Shown: piece by piece, positions 45,653 to 58,190 of the stretch
Numbering within the stretch: position 1 is the stretch's first letter
Layout of the letters: each line of letters starts with the position of its first letter
NCBI RefSeq assembly: GCF_954871325.1
Contig: NC_088775.1
Span: 18,453,561-18,517,560 of the forward strand
Direction: 5' to 3'
Length of the DNA: 64,000 bases
From: Gordionus sp. m RMFG-2023
Taxonomy: Eukaryota; Nematomorpha; Gordioida; Chordodea; Parachordodidae
Translations under genes and position numbers: made by a program
Notes under the pieces: model-generated
Told to the model about the DNA's origin: nothing
Seen by the model: only the letters and a program-made list of their open reading frames with translations
Database searches by the model: none

Positions 45653-46330
45653 TTTTAATATAACATGTTTACTAAACATATTTTTATCTAACTCTATTTA
45701 AAAAATTCAAAAAAGTTCAAAAATAACGATTATGACAATTGTCACTTTTCTATGGTACATCTTCACTGAAATTTTAATTTAACTTGTTTAATATATATAT
45801 ATTTTTAGCTATTTATTTTAAAAAAATTCAAAGAAGTTCAAAAATAACGATTATGACAATTATCACTTTTCTATGTACATCTTAACTGAAATTTTAATAT
45901 AACATGTTTACAAAACATATTTTTACCTAATTCTATTTAAAAAATTCAAAAAAGTTAAAAAATAACGATTATGACAATTGTCACTTTTCTATGTTACATC
46001 TTCACTGAAATTTTAATTTAACTTGTTTACAATATATATTTTTAGCTATTTATTTTAAAAAAATTCAAAAAAGTTCAAAAATAACGATTATGACAATTGT
46101 CACTTTTCTATGGTACATCTTCACTGAAATTTTAATTTAACTTGTTCACAATATATATATTTAGCTATTTATTTTACAAACATTCAAAAGTTCAAAAATA
46201 ACGATTATGACAATTTTCACTTTTCTATGGTACTTCTTCACTGAAATTTTAATTTAACATGTTTACTATATATATTTTTACCTATTTACTTTAAAAAAAC
46301 TCAAAAAAGTTCAAAAATAACAATAAAAAA
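45640..46330 (-). repeat. Right inner array of Ginger (inverted, about 119-bp unit)
   Basis: The same unit as 43510-44200 in opposite orientation, starting near 45663, 45781, 45901, 46020, 46139 and 46256. The innermost unit runs straight into the transposase coding remnant: the words for GATGTACATAGAAAA are shared by the array unit and by the codons of DVHRK. Confidence 0.9.
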
Positions 46331-46384
46331 TTTTTATATAACATTTATATTTTTACCTAAAAAATTAGCTATAATAAGATATTT

Positions 46385-46812
46385 CAGGAGAAAATACGTA
46401 AAAAATAATATTAAAAATTAGCGATCAAAAGATATATCAGAAAAAAATACGTAAAAAATAATATTAAAAATTAGCGATCAAAAGATATATCAGAAAAATA
46501 ATCTTAAAAAATATTTAAAAATAATATTAAAAATAGAAGAAAAAAACGTAAAAAATAATATTAAAAATTAGCGATCAAAAGATATATCAGAAAAAAATAC
46601 GTAAAAAATAATATTAAAAATTAGCGATCAAAAGATATATCAGAAAAAAATAAGTAAAAAATAATCTTAAAAAATATTTAGAAATAATATTAAAAATTAG
46701 CGATCTAAAGATATATCAGAAAAAAATACGTATAAAAAAATCTTAAAAAATATTTAAAAATAATATTAAAAATTAGCGATCAAAAGATATATCAGGAAAA
46801 AATACGTAAAAA
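46385..46812 (-). repeat. Right outer array of Ginger (about 55-bp unit, around seven copies)
   Basis: ATTAGCGATCAAAAGATATA, TCAGAAAAAAATACGTAAAA and AATAATATTAAAA recur about seven times with short deletions. It is longer than the left counterpart, so the two arms have expanded unequally. Confidence 0.85.
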
Positions 46813-46929
46813 ATAATATTTAAAAAAAATTATAAATTAAGTAAAATAATAATCTTAAAAAATTATTAATAATAAATAAAATATTATTAATAATAATAAA
46901 ATATTATTAATAATATAATATTACAAAAA

Positions 46930-47077
46930 TAATACATTGCCTAAAAAAACCAGGCAATGTACACTTTGCCACATTGCCTAAATAACTAATTCACCCTGCC
47001 TACCCGACCACCGTAACACATTGCCTAAAATAATCGGCAATGTGTACATTGCCGAAAATAACACATTGACGCTAACA
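46930..47077 (-). repeat. Right TIR of Ginger
   Basis: The inverse of the left TIR, with CATTGCCTAAA and GGCAATGTAC words. A small extra block near 47005 (CCCGACC) distinguishes it from the left end. Confidence 0.85.
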
Positions 47078-47081
47078 TATA

Positions 47082-47639
47082 CAATAATATGCAACAAAGT
47101 CAACTACAATAATATAATATTTAATATAGGAATAATAATTTGCGTAATAATTTTGTAGAAAATTTAAGTATTCGCATTCTCGCATAATTCTTTCGAAATT
47201 TATATTTTATTTTTTCTAGCCTGTGTCCTAAATTAAAAAAAAAATTTCTCAAAAGTTTTGCCAAATGCAAAACTTTCGTGAGTTTTGAGAGATACGAAAC
47301 ATGTCCCGAATCATACATTTATCTTCAATTTAAAATATATAAAATGTTTGATGTGAATGATTTACTAATTCTATATTTTATATTATTTGAAGATAATCAT
47401 GTTCATGAGTATTTTTAAAAAATCAGAATATTATTTAACAATATTTTTCATATCAGTTGAGCCAATATTTAACAACCATTCAAAAAGGAATCAAAAAATT
47501 CGGTTAGGCATTATAATTTAAGCTAGGAATAACAAATAAACATTGGTTGGTAAATAATTATTGGTAATAATCAACTGGGTGCTACTAAAGTTATTCAAAA
47601 ATTATTTTCCAACATTGTAAATATTCGTCTCTGGCCATT
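47082..47639. other. Non-coding A+T-rich region
   Basis: No gene recognised; the minus-strand frame 47121-47318 has no family features. The first 15 bases resemble 41031-41047 in inverse orientation. Confidence 0.45.
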
Positions 47640-49119
47640 TATTTTCTTTGCTTCTTGCTGGAACATTAGTCCACGTGTTGCATGTATCTACTTTTCTATC
47701 TTGCTATTCATTTTGGGCCATCAGATATATTCTCGAGCTTTATTCTTCATTCTCTCTATGCCTTGATGTCCGGTATGCACCGCTGCTAAAATATTCTTTC
47801 TTAATATATTCGGTATCATTAGGCGATAATCCTCTCATTAAACAATTATCTTCTATACTTAATTCACTTTTTATGTTTTTAAACGCGTTGTCTTCACTTT
47901 TCCATTCTATATCTCCTTTCAAACAAGCTCTAATTCTCATTAATTCTTCATTTTGCCTAGATACCTAATCTACCACCTCTATTGTTATAGGCTTTCCTCT
48001 TGTATCAACCTTCAAGCTCTTATAATATAAATATTTAATTCATCTTTTTGGTTAATATACTCTAAACTATTAATTACGGGTTCTATGTTTTCTTTTTCCA
48101 TTTCTTTAGTAAACAGTCTCGATAAGTTTAGCCGCTCTGAATCTTATTTCAAAATCGAAATAACCACATAATAGCAACCATTTTTGGAACCTAGAAATCA
48201 TCAATTCTTATGGTCCTTTTTGAACAAATTTACCAAAGGCTTGTGATCAGTATATATCAAAAATTTTCTAAATAAATGCTCTATATACACTTAGTCATAC
48301 CAAACTTGACTGCTAAAGCTTCTTTTTCTATTGTCGAGTAATTTTTTTGTTGAGCCAAAACTTCACATCATTGATGTTCACTTGATATCGACGTTGAGCG
48401 AGAACTTCATATCGTTGATATTTTCTTGATATCTATACGTTATTGTCGTTGTCATCTTACTATTGTATCGTTCATTTCTGACGTATACGACAATTTGATA
48501 TCTGATTAAACGATTGTTTTGGTTGTTATCAAAAATTATCCTGGTTAATGAGTCATAGCTTGATTGATCTATGGCATCATTAGTCAGTCCTGATCATTCT
48601 ATCTTAAGCTTGGTAATATTACTCTAGCATCATTATAGTTAATTTTGCAGAATCATTGTGGTTGATTGGAGAAAATATTACAAAGAGTTAATCCGATTTT
48701 TTTTAAATTACATCCAAAATGTAATCACTATTCATTCCTTTTAACATTATCCCAGATACAATTATTATTCTTTTTTTTATAACAAGAACTTAATCACTTT
48801 AACAACTTTACTCAAGCAATTTTTTTTAATTTTTAATAAAATATAAACACGAAAATTTCAATAAAAATATTTTGCTACAAAAATTTTTTTAATAAAATCC
48901 CTTTTTTCTTTTACAAATAACTTCACAAAAATACCTTCTTTTTTTTCATATTTATTATTTCATTTTCCACTGATTTAATTCACATAATCTTTACTTAACA
49001 CATTCCAGTTGCTTTCACATAAACAATTTCACATTCCTTAATTTTCTAACGTTTTTGATTACTCTCTACTATTTTTTTTCGTTTTACTAATTTTCAAAAT
49101 TAATTACTCAACACATTTC

Positions 49120-49342
49120 TAGTGTTGTTAAACGACTCGTTTTGAGCTGATTTTTAAAAACGGCTAATTCAATATTTTATCCAGAATAATATTACGCAAG
49201 CTTGAAGATTTTGTTTATAGAAAGAACAAAGGTTTGGACATCTATTAGCTAAATCTCGTGGCTTAGGCAATATTTTTCTGGCTAAAATATTGAGTTAGCC
49301 GTTTTTAAAAATCGGATCAAAACGAGTCATTTAACAGCACTA
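49120..49342. mobile_element. hAT-type MITE with 8-bp target duplication
   Basis: 223 bp. TIRs of about 70 bp start TAGTGTTGTTAAACGACTCG on the left and inversely TAGTGCTGTTAAATGACTCG on the right. The target CACATTTC flanks both sides (49112-49119, 49343-49350). No coding capacity. The element is nearly a complete hairpin. TIRs match at about nine in ten positions. Confidence 0.92.
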
Positions 49343-49640
49343 CACATTTCTTAACCTCTTTTTATCCTTTAATATCCTATTTATTAATTTTTTAAAAACG
49401 AATTCTCCTACAATTTACCCCCAATCATAATTACTTATTTTTCCTTGTAAACACAAAATTCTATCTTTAAAATCTTTTTTTTTAAAAAAATAACTTTTAC
49501 AAAACAATTTTCTAAAATTTACTATTACTCAATTCCATAATTTATTGTTTTACTCAAAATATATTTCTTAACCTCTTTTCATATTATACACAACTTATAT
49601 TCTAATTTTTATCTTCTAAAATAAATTTTCTACAATTTAC

Positions 49641-51015
49641 CAGGGATGTGAACCCGAACCCGGACCCTGAACCCTCCTGGACCCTCGTATTATGGCTGAA
49701 CCCGAACCCGGACCCTTTTTAGAAATGGAGGGTCCAAGGGTTTTAGGTGTCATAAAAATTTTAAAAAATAAAAATATTTTTTAAAAAAATAATATAAATT
49801 TTTTTAAATTTTATTAACTTTTTTTGTGGAATCATTTATTTTATCTTCGCGTTTTTCTTTTAATTTTCTTCCTTGACTTCCATTTTATTTAGAGATTGAT
49901 ATCATAAATTATTTTACAATGTAATAATAGTGAATTATTTTGTAGTACAAGTAATAATATTTTAATTTAAATGATAATAATACTGCACAACACTTTGGTC
50001 CTCAATTTGTATGATGCTAGAACGATTATTAAGTTTAAAAAATTTTTGTAATGATTTTATTATAGGAGCATATGAAGTCATTTTGTCGGAAGATGATTGG
50101 TGCCAAATAAAGGACCCTACTAGTGTATTAGTTCCTTTAAAAATAACAATATTAAGATTACAATCAGAACTATTTATTTAATTTTAAGGCATATGGATTA
50201 GATACCTATTAGATTTAGAAAAATTTACAGTCCTTTTTATATGAAATATTAGAAAACATGAAAATTCGAGAGCAATAATATTTGCAAAATAGTGTTGTAT
50301 ACGCTTCTACATATTTAGACCATCGATATCAAGTTTTATTGAGTATTTAGAAAAAACACATGGCTAAAGACCATCTTAAGGATTTATGGTATAAGCAAAA
50401 CTCTTATATTTACAATATATTGGAGGCTACAACAATACCTATTGGTTGTAGTGATAATAATAATAATGATAGCAACATTTATTCTTGAAATTTTACTTTT
50501 AGATAGAAAAAATAATCAAATTATCATCAGATAGAAAGGAGGATCAAAAAATGCCTATTGCATCTTTAATATTAAAGTTCTCAGAAGTAAGAGAATAAAT
50601 AAGGATATAAATATAAATCTGGGAATAAAATTCTTCAATATATCCAGAATTATATATCTTATCTAGAATCTTCATGGCTGTACCGGCGACACAAGTACAA
50701 TAATTTTATAAAGATAACTATTGATTTTAGGTAAGGGTAGAACGTGAATTTTTATCTTTGAAATATATATTGTCTACTTTATGTGGAAATCTCAAGGATG
50801 ATATTTTAGAAGATTTATGATTGTGCGATAAAACATTTAAAATATAAATCATTTCATTTTTAAATTTTTCATTTGTAAATTATGAATATGTATAGAAGTA
50901 TAATAATAAATGAATAAAAAAAAATCTTATTTTGAATCATTATTTTTATGTTCTGTGAACCCGGACCAGAACCCTGGACCTTTCAAATTTTATTCCTGTA
51001 CCCGAACCCGGTAAA
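49641..51015 (+). mobile_element. hAT element remnant with GAACCCGAACCCGG subterminal repeats
   Basis: The left end CAGGGATGTGAACCCG is followed by repeated GAACCCGGACCC words. Similar words in inverse order (CCGAACCCGG, AACCCTGGACC) lie near 50958-51012. The outermost right end is not intact and no target duplication is seen. Between them a broken BED-type hAT transposase reads on the plus strand: STYLDHRYQVLLS near 50300-50345, AKDHLKDLWYKQNSYIYNIL near 50360-50420, then YPELYILSRIFMAVPATQVQ near 50640-50700 and a divergent dimerisation segment (REFLSLKYILSTL) to about 50850. Several stops and frame changes interrupt it. Confidence 0.75.
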
Positions 51016-54000
51016 TCTTTCCTATTTCTTGTTTTTTTACACTAATAATTAATTACTCCTTTTTTTTAAAAAAAAACCGAATTTACTTTCTCTATACAAT
51101 TCATATTAACATTTTGATCAACTCATGTGTTTTCCCCCCTTTTTTAAAACATATTTTATTACTTACATTTTACCAAATATGCCTCAATTTAAGCAATTAC
51201 AGTTTTCAACTTTCCTACAATATAACATAAAGTATTAACAAGATAAATCAACATATAACTCCAAAGTACTTTGGTTTATCCTTTCCCTTTCAATTTTTCG
51301 TTGTTTTTCACACTTTCATTTCCCCTTTTTTCATTTCAAATTATTTTCCGCTATTTACAATTTATCTTCCCTTCTTCCACCACCGACAAAGAGCAAAATT
51401 ACAACTAGTTAAACTTTAACACAATACCACTTGACCCCATATTTTATTTCATATTCTTTTGAATTTTATTCCTATAAAATTTAAAAAAAAAAACCTAATT
51501 AACTACACATATCTTTACAATTTTATTAATACCATTTAATCAAATTTTACAATGCAAATACATTATCTCAATAATTTATTGCTACATTCCCCATGAACTA
51601 CCAAACTTTTAATACATATATAATTTTACAATTAGACTAAACGATCCATAACCCTTTTACCCCTAAATAATTTTCGAATATATAATTCCACTCCCTCAGA
51701 TAATAAGCATTTACAATTCTACTATATATATTCCCAAATTTTTCCTTTAATTCCTTTTTTTATATTTTCATACCCTTCTTGTTCTCAATACTTTCAATGC
51801 TTTTTGACCCCCTTATTATCCTCCACTCTCTTTTAAACAAATATCTACCTTATAATCTACGAAACAACCCAATTTTTCATCAAATAAATCTTTATATTTA
51901 TTCTTTAAATCAACTATATCATTCCTTAATAGAACCAAATCCTCTTCTCCTTCTTCTACCACACTTTCACTTTTTAATTTTTTTCTCACCAATTTCACCT
52001 AAAATGTTGTGATACAGATAATTTTTCCCTCTCCAAATTTGAGTCCTTATAAATCTCATCACATTTTATATAACTATTCACCAGCCTCGATTTCCCTGAA
52101 ATTATTTTATTGTCTATTTCCAAATTAAAATTTTCGTCAATTTCCAAAATATTATCAACTTTCAAATAAACCGAAATATCATCAATTTCCAAATCAATAT
52201 TTTTCTCAATTTCCGTTTCATATTATACTTAAGTCAATTTTATTATCCAAAATATCAGGCTTCTCCTACCCATTTTATCACATTATAATTTTTTCATTTT
52301 TCTGAATTTTCTCAGAATTATTTAATACATTTTTAATTTCACCACTTTTAAGTATTGTATTTTCCACAATTTCATTTTTTTCATTATCACAAATTTCTTG
52401 ATTATTATTTACCATATTCTCAATTTTAATATTCTCTAAAATTTCATTTTTCATCAATTTATTTCCCAAATTTTTAACATCTACCTTTTTTACAGATTTT
52501 TTTAATATTTCAATATTTTTATTATCATTTTTCCCTTAAAATATATTCAAAAAAATATTTTCTAATCCAAATTTCGATATCCAATTCCATCTCAGAACTG
52601 TATCAATTTTTTCTTCCAATACCCAAAAATCCAAATTTATTATTTCTTTATTTACCAATACCGGTAAATTTACTTCCCAATGCCATAATTTCTGAACCAT
52701 TCAATTGTTTTACCCTCATTTTATCTTTAATTATAGTTTCATTTGGCCATAATTTGTAAAATTCATCATACCCCATTACAGATATTGTTGCCCCTGTATC
52801 CAATAACATCGAAATTTCTTTATTTCCTACATTCACTTTCACCCTTGGATATTGATCAAAATTTTTATTCTCTTCCAACTTTAAAATCTGTTACATTTTC
52901 CAACATATTTTTATAAATCCCATAAGTGTTATTTCCATTTCCTTCATCTTTCCATTTCATTATTATCTTTTACCATTTTTATATACTTTGTTTCATTAGA
53001 TCCAATTGATTTTTTGATGTAACTCCTCCAAATATTTTTATTTCACTATCATACAGTCATCCTAGTGTACAATCTTTCGCATAATGACCAATATTATGAC
53101 ATTTAAAACACGTTATATCTTCTACACTTCTCTTTTCATATATATTTTTCATTTTTTCTGTATTCCACCGCTGGAAATGTTTTAGAATTTCCCTGCTGAC
53201 TTTTATAACACTTATCCTGATTATGTCCGAAATTCCCACAATTTTCACACGCTACCATAATTTTTTGTTTTTTTATTTAATAACTTGTATACCGGAACGT
53301 AACACTCCTTTGTATTATGTCCTTTGTTTTCACATCTTTTACAAACTACTGGTAACATTCTTTGATTTATCCCTTCATTACATTCTCTGCTTATATAACC
53401 ATATTTCCCACAATTATAACATGCTCTATTTTGACTCGTTCCACTCAACTAACTCCTTTTATTTTCCTCCTTTTCACTTATATTTCTATAAATATTTACA
53501 TTATACCTTTGATTTGCCTTGTTCAATTTTTTAATTTCCCGTTTCATTTCTTCAACTTTTTAAGTAATTCTTTTTCTTCTTTTTCTCTTCCCTTTCCAAA
53601 TTTTCTTTCTTAATTTTCTTATTTTTTATATATTTTCAATCTCTATTTCTTTTATTACTATGTCCTATTTATTATTTCAATTTCATTATTTTCACCTTCT
53701 ATATTTTTATTTTCCTTATCTTCATTTCTTTCTTTTTCAGAATCTCTAATGATCTCTGTTTTATTAACATTAATTCCAAATTTTCTTTTTTTCAGAATCT
53801 TTAAAGATCATTTCATATTTTTCATCATCTATATTTCATTATATAACTTTTCCATTTTATTATATTTTTCATTTTTTTCCCTATCCATTTGTTTTAACAA
53901 TCTTATTTTATTCGCCTCCTTATTAATATTTCTTCTTTTATACCAAATATAAATGCTTAATATTGGGCTTAAAACTAATACTAAATGACATACTTTTTAT

Positions 54001-54348
54001 CTCCACATAATTAAAAGTGCTTATATTCTTTTTGTTGAATATATATTTTTTTTATACTTTAACTTATACCTTACAAATTATTTCAAGGATCTAATTTTTG
54101 TATATTTATAGCAAGCTTATTAAAAAATTTATTATTATAATCTTTATAATTCTAAATGAAAAAAAAATATGCTACTGCAATTATTGTTAAAATAATTATT
54201 AAACAGTACATAAAATTTTTTAGAACAAAATTTTACCTTATTTCGAATTTTTTTTATTTTCCACCGTAATCGTATATTATAAGTACACTGCGTCCACTCT
54301 TTCCAGATATCTTCTCCGTGATTGAATAAAAAAATAAACGGCACCAAC

Positions 54349-54541
54349 TGTTAGAAGCTCTGTATAGATTTTTGAGAATATATTTTGTTTTACGCTTTTT
54401 AATATTTTATTTCTTTAAATTTCAACACTTAACTTAAAAAAAATCGAAGAATTAAAGAAATATATATCAGAGTTTTTTTCAATATTATTTTTTTATCAAT
54501 TATTTTTTATATAATAAATATATATTTATTTTAATACAACA
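54349..54541 (-). repeat. 5' LTR of gypsy copy 3
   Basis: 193 bp, TG to CA on the minus strand (TGTTGTATTAAAAT to CTTCTAACA). It is closely similar to the interrupted LTR at 57731-60316. The base 5-mer outside it reads GGAAA on the minus strand. Confidence 0.85.
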
Positions 54542-54719
54542 TTTCCTATCATCTTAATGTTAATAAATAGAAGGAGATTATATGCCTCTAATGTTAAATT
54601 ATTTTTTATTTATAAAGGAAAAATTAAAAAATTTTTTTTTTATATACATCAACGTGATTTGATCTCCTGACTTAACGTTTTTTATAATACAATTCTTCTT
54701 ATATATAAAACTAAATTTT

Positions 54720-55418
54720 GAAAAAGAATTTAATTATATCAATATTTATTTTTTTCTTTGGAAGTTCCAGGCTTGGGAAAAAAATTTAAAAATTATTATC
54801 GGTTGACAGGTTTGAGAAAAATTGTTTAAAATTATAATGGGGCGGGCTGGGATTGGAAAATATTATTATAAATTATATTGGGCTGGGCTTGGGGAAAATT
54901 TTTCAAAATTATTATCAGCTTGGACGCTTGGGAATTTTATTATTAACTTGAATCAGACATTGACCTAAAACAAATTTTTTTTTGCATGCCTTGGGCTCGG
55001 CCTGATCAAAAAACCAAGGCCCGTAAAATGATTTTGATTGTATTTTTAAATTCATTATGATTTTTTTAATATTTTATTCTAGTTCCCAACTAACAAAATA
55101 ATTATGATCTTTGGTTGAGCTTGGGGGAAATTTTTTAAAATTATTATGGCCTTGGACCTTGCTTGGGATTTTTTTAAATATTAAATATTAGGCATAGGTA
55201 ATCAGTAATATTTCAACAAATAATATTAAAAGCTTGAAATATATTTTGATTCAAAACATAGCATTTACACTTATTTTTAATGGATTGGACCTGGCCTGTA
55301 GGGGGGAGGGGTAGGGGGTTACAATAAAAATTGATATTAATTTTAAATAACAGATAACAACTATCATAAGAGTAAGGAAAATTCCCATTCCTCGTCATTT
55401 TTGACGGGCTCAGCTATG
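54720..55418 (+). mobile_element. Helitron 3' region fragment
   Basis: Repeats of GGGCTTGGG followed by AAAATTTTTCAAAATTATTA run in the opposite orientation to 20705-21394. It ends with a hairpin CGTCATTTTTGACGGG at 55393-55408. The expected CTRR terminus after the hairpin is not recognisable (CTCAGCTATGCGG). This is the third copy of the Helitron family. Confidence 0.55.
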
Positions 55419-55621
55419 CGGACTAACGAGACCTCTGGTACTCTTAGTTATATATTTTTCATTTTGCTCATCAAGAAAGACGGGTCATCATACTTTAAAT
55501 TAAGAATATCTTATGAGGTGTGATTCATATATTTACCTCTTTTTCTCCTAATTTTAATATTTTTATAAAATGTATTAATAAAGTATATTTAGTACCATAT
55601 ACACAAACTAATTACTCCTAA

Positions 55622-55652
55622 ACCCCGTCATTCTTGACGGGTTATTAGCTGG
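55622..55652 (+). mobile_element. Helitron 3' terminus (hairpin plus CTGG)
   Basis: CCCGTCATTCTTGACGGG forms a seven-base stem, and 11 bases end in CTGG at 55652, followed by T. Hairpin, spacing, CTRR end and T flank equal those at 13745. The rest of this Helitron lies to the left; its 5' end was not found. It abuts gypsy copy 2. Confidence 0.6.
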
Positions 55653-57934
55653 TAATGTATATCAAGTAAATAAATATGTGGAGTTTATTACTAGACAACA
55701 TGGATAATATTACTTTCGTTGATAATTTTAAGTTTTATATTAGGAATACTAATAGGAAGAAATACAGCGTGTATAAAGTGTGAGAATAGAGAATTAGAAA
55801 AAATTAAGAGTATTATATGAAACAAAAATAAGATAAGACAGATAGATTTACAGATCGATTATTTGTTATAGTGTGGCAAACACGGACACATGTCTCGACA
55901 ATGCGAAATAATAAGGCATTTTAAGTGCGAGAAATATGTCTGATTAAAATAATATAGAAAAAATTTTGGAAAAACAGAAAATGTGCGTAAAATTGAATTA
56001 GAAAAGATAGTAAAAAGAAGTAAATTCCCGAGGATTAAGATATGAATAGGGGAAAATGAAACATTCTTATTATTTGATACAGGAGCCGAGATCAGTTTAA
56101 TGAGTGTATTTTAATAAATGTCTTCCAGAAGAAAATTTCATAGCAAGAAGAATAGGGTTTTATGTGATGAAATTGTTAGATATAAATAATGAGATAATCT
56201 TATGGATTACAACATTAAAGATAGAGCTTATCTTAGGTTGGAATAACATTATAATATAGGTCCTAATTATAATTGGTGGTCTTTGTTTGAAACTGTTTAT
56301 AACATCAATATAACTAGATAAATGACACAAAGCATGACAAGACTGAGTTACCTAGTTTCGAAATTAAACATGATTTAGTTCTCGATAGACTTAGAAATCG
56401 AGCACCAAAATTTTTGATTAGATATAGGAGTGACATGAAGAGATAGGTAACTGCAGTTGAAGTCAAACAACAAGGAATTAAGAATAAGGTAGAACTTGAT
56501 GTTGTTGAGGATAAGATGAGCAATGAAATAAAGGATATATTGAATAGGTATACAATGATGTTTTTAAAGAGGAATTAGGTACTCTAAAAGATTTTGAGGT
56601 AGATATAAGATTAGAGAAAAATTACCTGCCTAAATTTTTGGCATGAGAAGATTACCTTTTTCTTGAATAGAGGAGTCTAATGGCTGAAAGAAGATACAAT
56701 AAGACCAATAGTTCATAGCAACTGGGAGACATCGTTGGTCCCTAAAAGAAAACCAGATAATAGCTTGAGATATGCATAGATTTTAAGATATCTGTAAATC
56801 CGTGGATAACAACAGTGAAATATCTTTTACCAAGAATAGAGCAATTGGCTAATTTAAAAGGAGCAATATTTTTTTCGAAAATAGATTTTTCTAATGCTTA
56901 TTAACAGATAAGTTAAATGACAAAACAAGTAAAATATTAGCAATTACAACACACAGAGGGTTATTGCATTCTGCAGATTGCCTTTTGGGTTGAAAGTATC
57001 TACCTCAATATTTTAAAGAACGATGACTGCCATGTTCCAAGGATTAAGTGGAATCATATATTATTTGATGATGTTTTGATATCAGGTAGAACAGAACAGG
57101 AGCATAATACGAGATTAATTAAAGTGTTAAACATAATTTTAGAGAATGGTTTAAGAGCTAATATAAAAAAAAGTGTTTTTGGAGTAAAGGATATATACCT
57201 ACTTAAGACATAATAATTGGAAATGAAATTTCTCCAATGGCAAAGAATATTGATAAGGTTATGAGCATGAGAGCACCGAATAATAAAACTTAATTACAAA
57301 CGTTTTTAAGAGCCACCAATCATTATCATCGTTTCATACAGAATTTTGCGGAGATTGCTACACCGTTGTATAAGTTATTGAAGAAAAATATAAAATTTGA
57401 ATGGGGTTTAAATCATAATAAAAGTTTCGAAATATTAAATATAAAGATGGTAGAAAAACCTATTCTAAATTAATGAGACATTAGATATTATATTAGTAGG
57501 GAATGCATCGAATGAAGGTATAGGAAAGAGTGTTGTTGATAATGTGGAAAAGCCGATTTTATTTTTCTAAGACTCATGGATATTATTGATGAACATGCAA
57601 GAAAAAGGAATTTTCAAAAAAATTCTTAAATTATAAGTGTTCCATGCATTAATTTTTGTACGCTGATTAATTTTTGTTAATAGTTACAGCAGGAACATTG
57701 TGGCATGTACTACCTTGAAAAGGGGGTACATGTTGTATTATAATAAATATTTATTTATTATATAAAAAATAATTGATAAAAAAATAATATTGAAAAAAAT
57801 TATGATATATATATTTGGTAACTCACTTAATAACGGGGAAATTTTTAATATTATTTTTTTTTAGATTTTTTTTTTTAGATTTTTTTTTTTAAATTTTAAA
57901 AAAAATAATTCTTTTTTTATATAAAAATAATATA

Positions 57935-58165
57935 AGATCGTCTGGATTTAGGTAGAAATTTTTTGATTTAATAATAATTGAAAGTTTCATTACTCAAAAT
58001 TTTTAAGAATTTTGCATACCTTTTTGGTTCAATTGGCGTAATTTTAGATTATTTTTTTTATTAAAAAATAATAAATAAATGATTGTCTGGATTTTGATGG
58101 AAATTTTTTGATACAATATAAATTCAAAGTTTAATTATTCAAAAGTTTTAAGAATTTAATATTTT
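57935..58165 (+). repeat. Two direct repeats of about 125 bp in Merlin
   Basis: GTCTGGATTT and GAAATTTTTTGAT, followed by TCAAAGTTT-type words and AAGAATTT, occur near 57940-58010 and 58082-58160. Confidence 0.7.
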
Positions 58166-58190
58166 TTTAAATTTAACATTTTACATCTTT

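Larger units (their letters stand above)
43041..47077 (-). mobile_element. Ginger DNA transposon with mirrored minisatellite arrays
   Basis: The ends are TGTTAGCGTCAATGTG at 43041 and its inverse at 47077, flanked by TATA (43037-43040, 47078-47081). A TGTNR start and a 4-bp target fit the Ginger/Tdd group, whose transposase is related to retroelement integrases. The TIRs extend about 150 bp. Inside each TIR lie two kinds of tandem array, arranged as mirror images: a unit of about 55 bp nearer the end, then a unit of about 119 bp. A transposase remnant on the minus strand (45204-45650) is the only coding part. The middle (44200-45200) is non-coding, so this 4.0-kb copy is an internally deleted, non-autonomous derivative. 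I see nothing between the arrays that suggests captured genes. Confidence 0.85.
48350..51780. other. T/C-rich stretch inside gypsy copy 3, mostly unassigned
   Basis: Apart from the MITE (49120-49342) and the hAT (49641-51015), no gene or terminus was recognised. The sequence is T/C-rich on the plus strand, like the LTR element at 34500-36400. It may be another non-coding LTR insertion, but I could not find paired LTRs. Confidence 0.4.
47640..54541 (-). mobile_element. Broken Ty3/gypsy element (family copy 3), minus strand
   Basis: An LTR-retrotransposon fossil with many breaks. Parts recognised in element order are a 5' LTR (54349-54541), a primer-binding-site-like TTGGTGCCGTTTATT next to it, gag with three CCHC knuckles (about 53057-53448), protease with DTGA context (52648-52878), the region before the reverse transcriptase (51816-51998), RNase H (about 48010-48345) and the start of integrase (about 47640-47940). 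A stretch of foreign DNA (about 48350-51780) lies between the pre-RT region and RNase H and carries a MITE and a hAT. The element belongs to the same family as 28443-38516 and 55653-60316. Confidence 0.8.

Noticed and set aside
45640-46812. Regularly spaced arrays in Ginger as CRISPR or centromeric satellite
   Set aside because: The units are contiguous tandem copies mirrored on both sides of one TIR-bounded element, so they belong to the transposon.
49633-51023. Target duplication around the GAACCCGG hAT
   Set aside because: The left flank CAATTTAC has no match at the degraded right side.
53223-53613. Plus-strand frames of 83-103 codons rich in Phe, Ile and Tyr
   Set aside because: They are the complement of the minus-strand gag zinc-knuckle region of the gypsy fossil and have no independent support.
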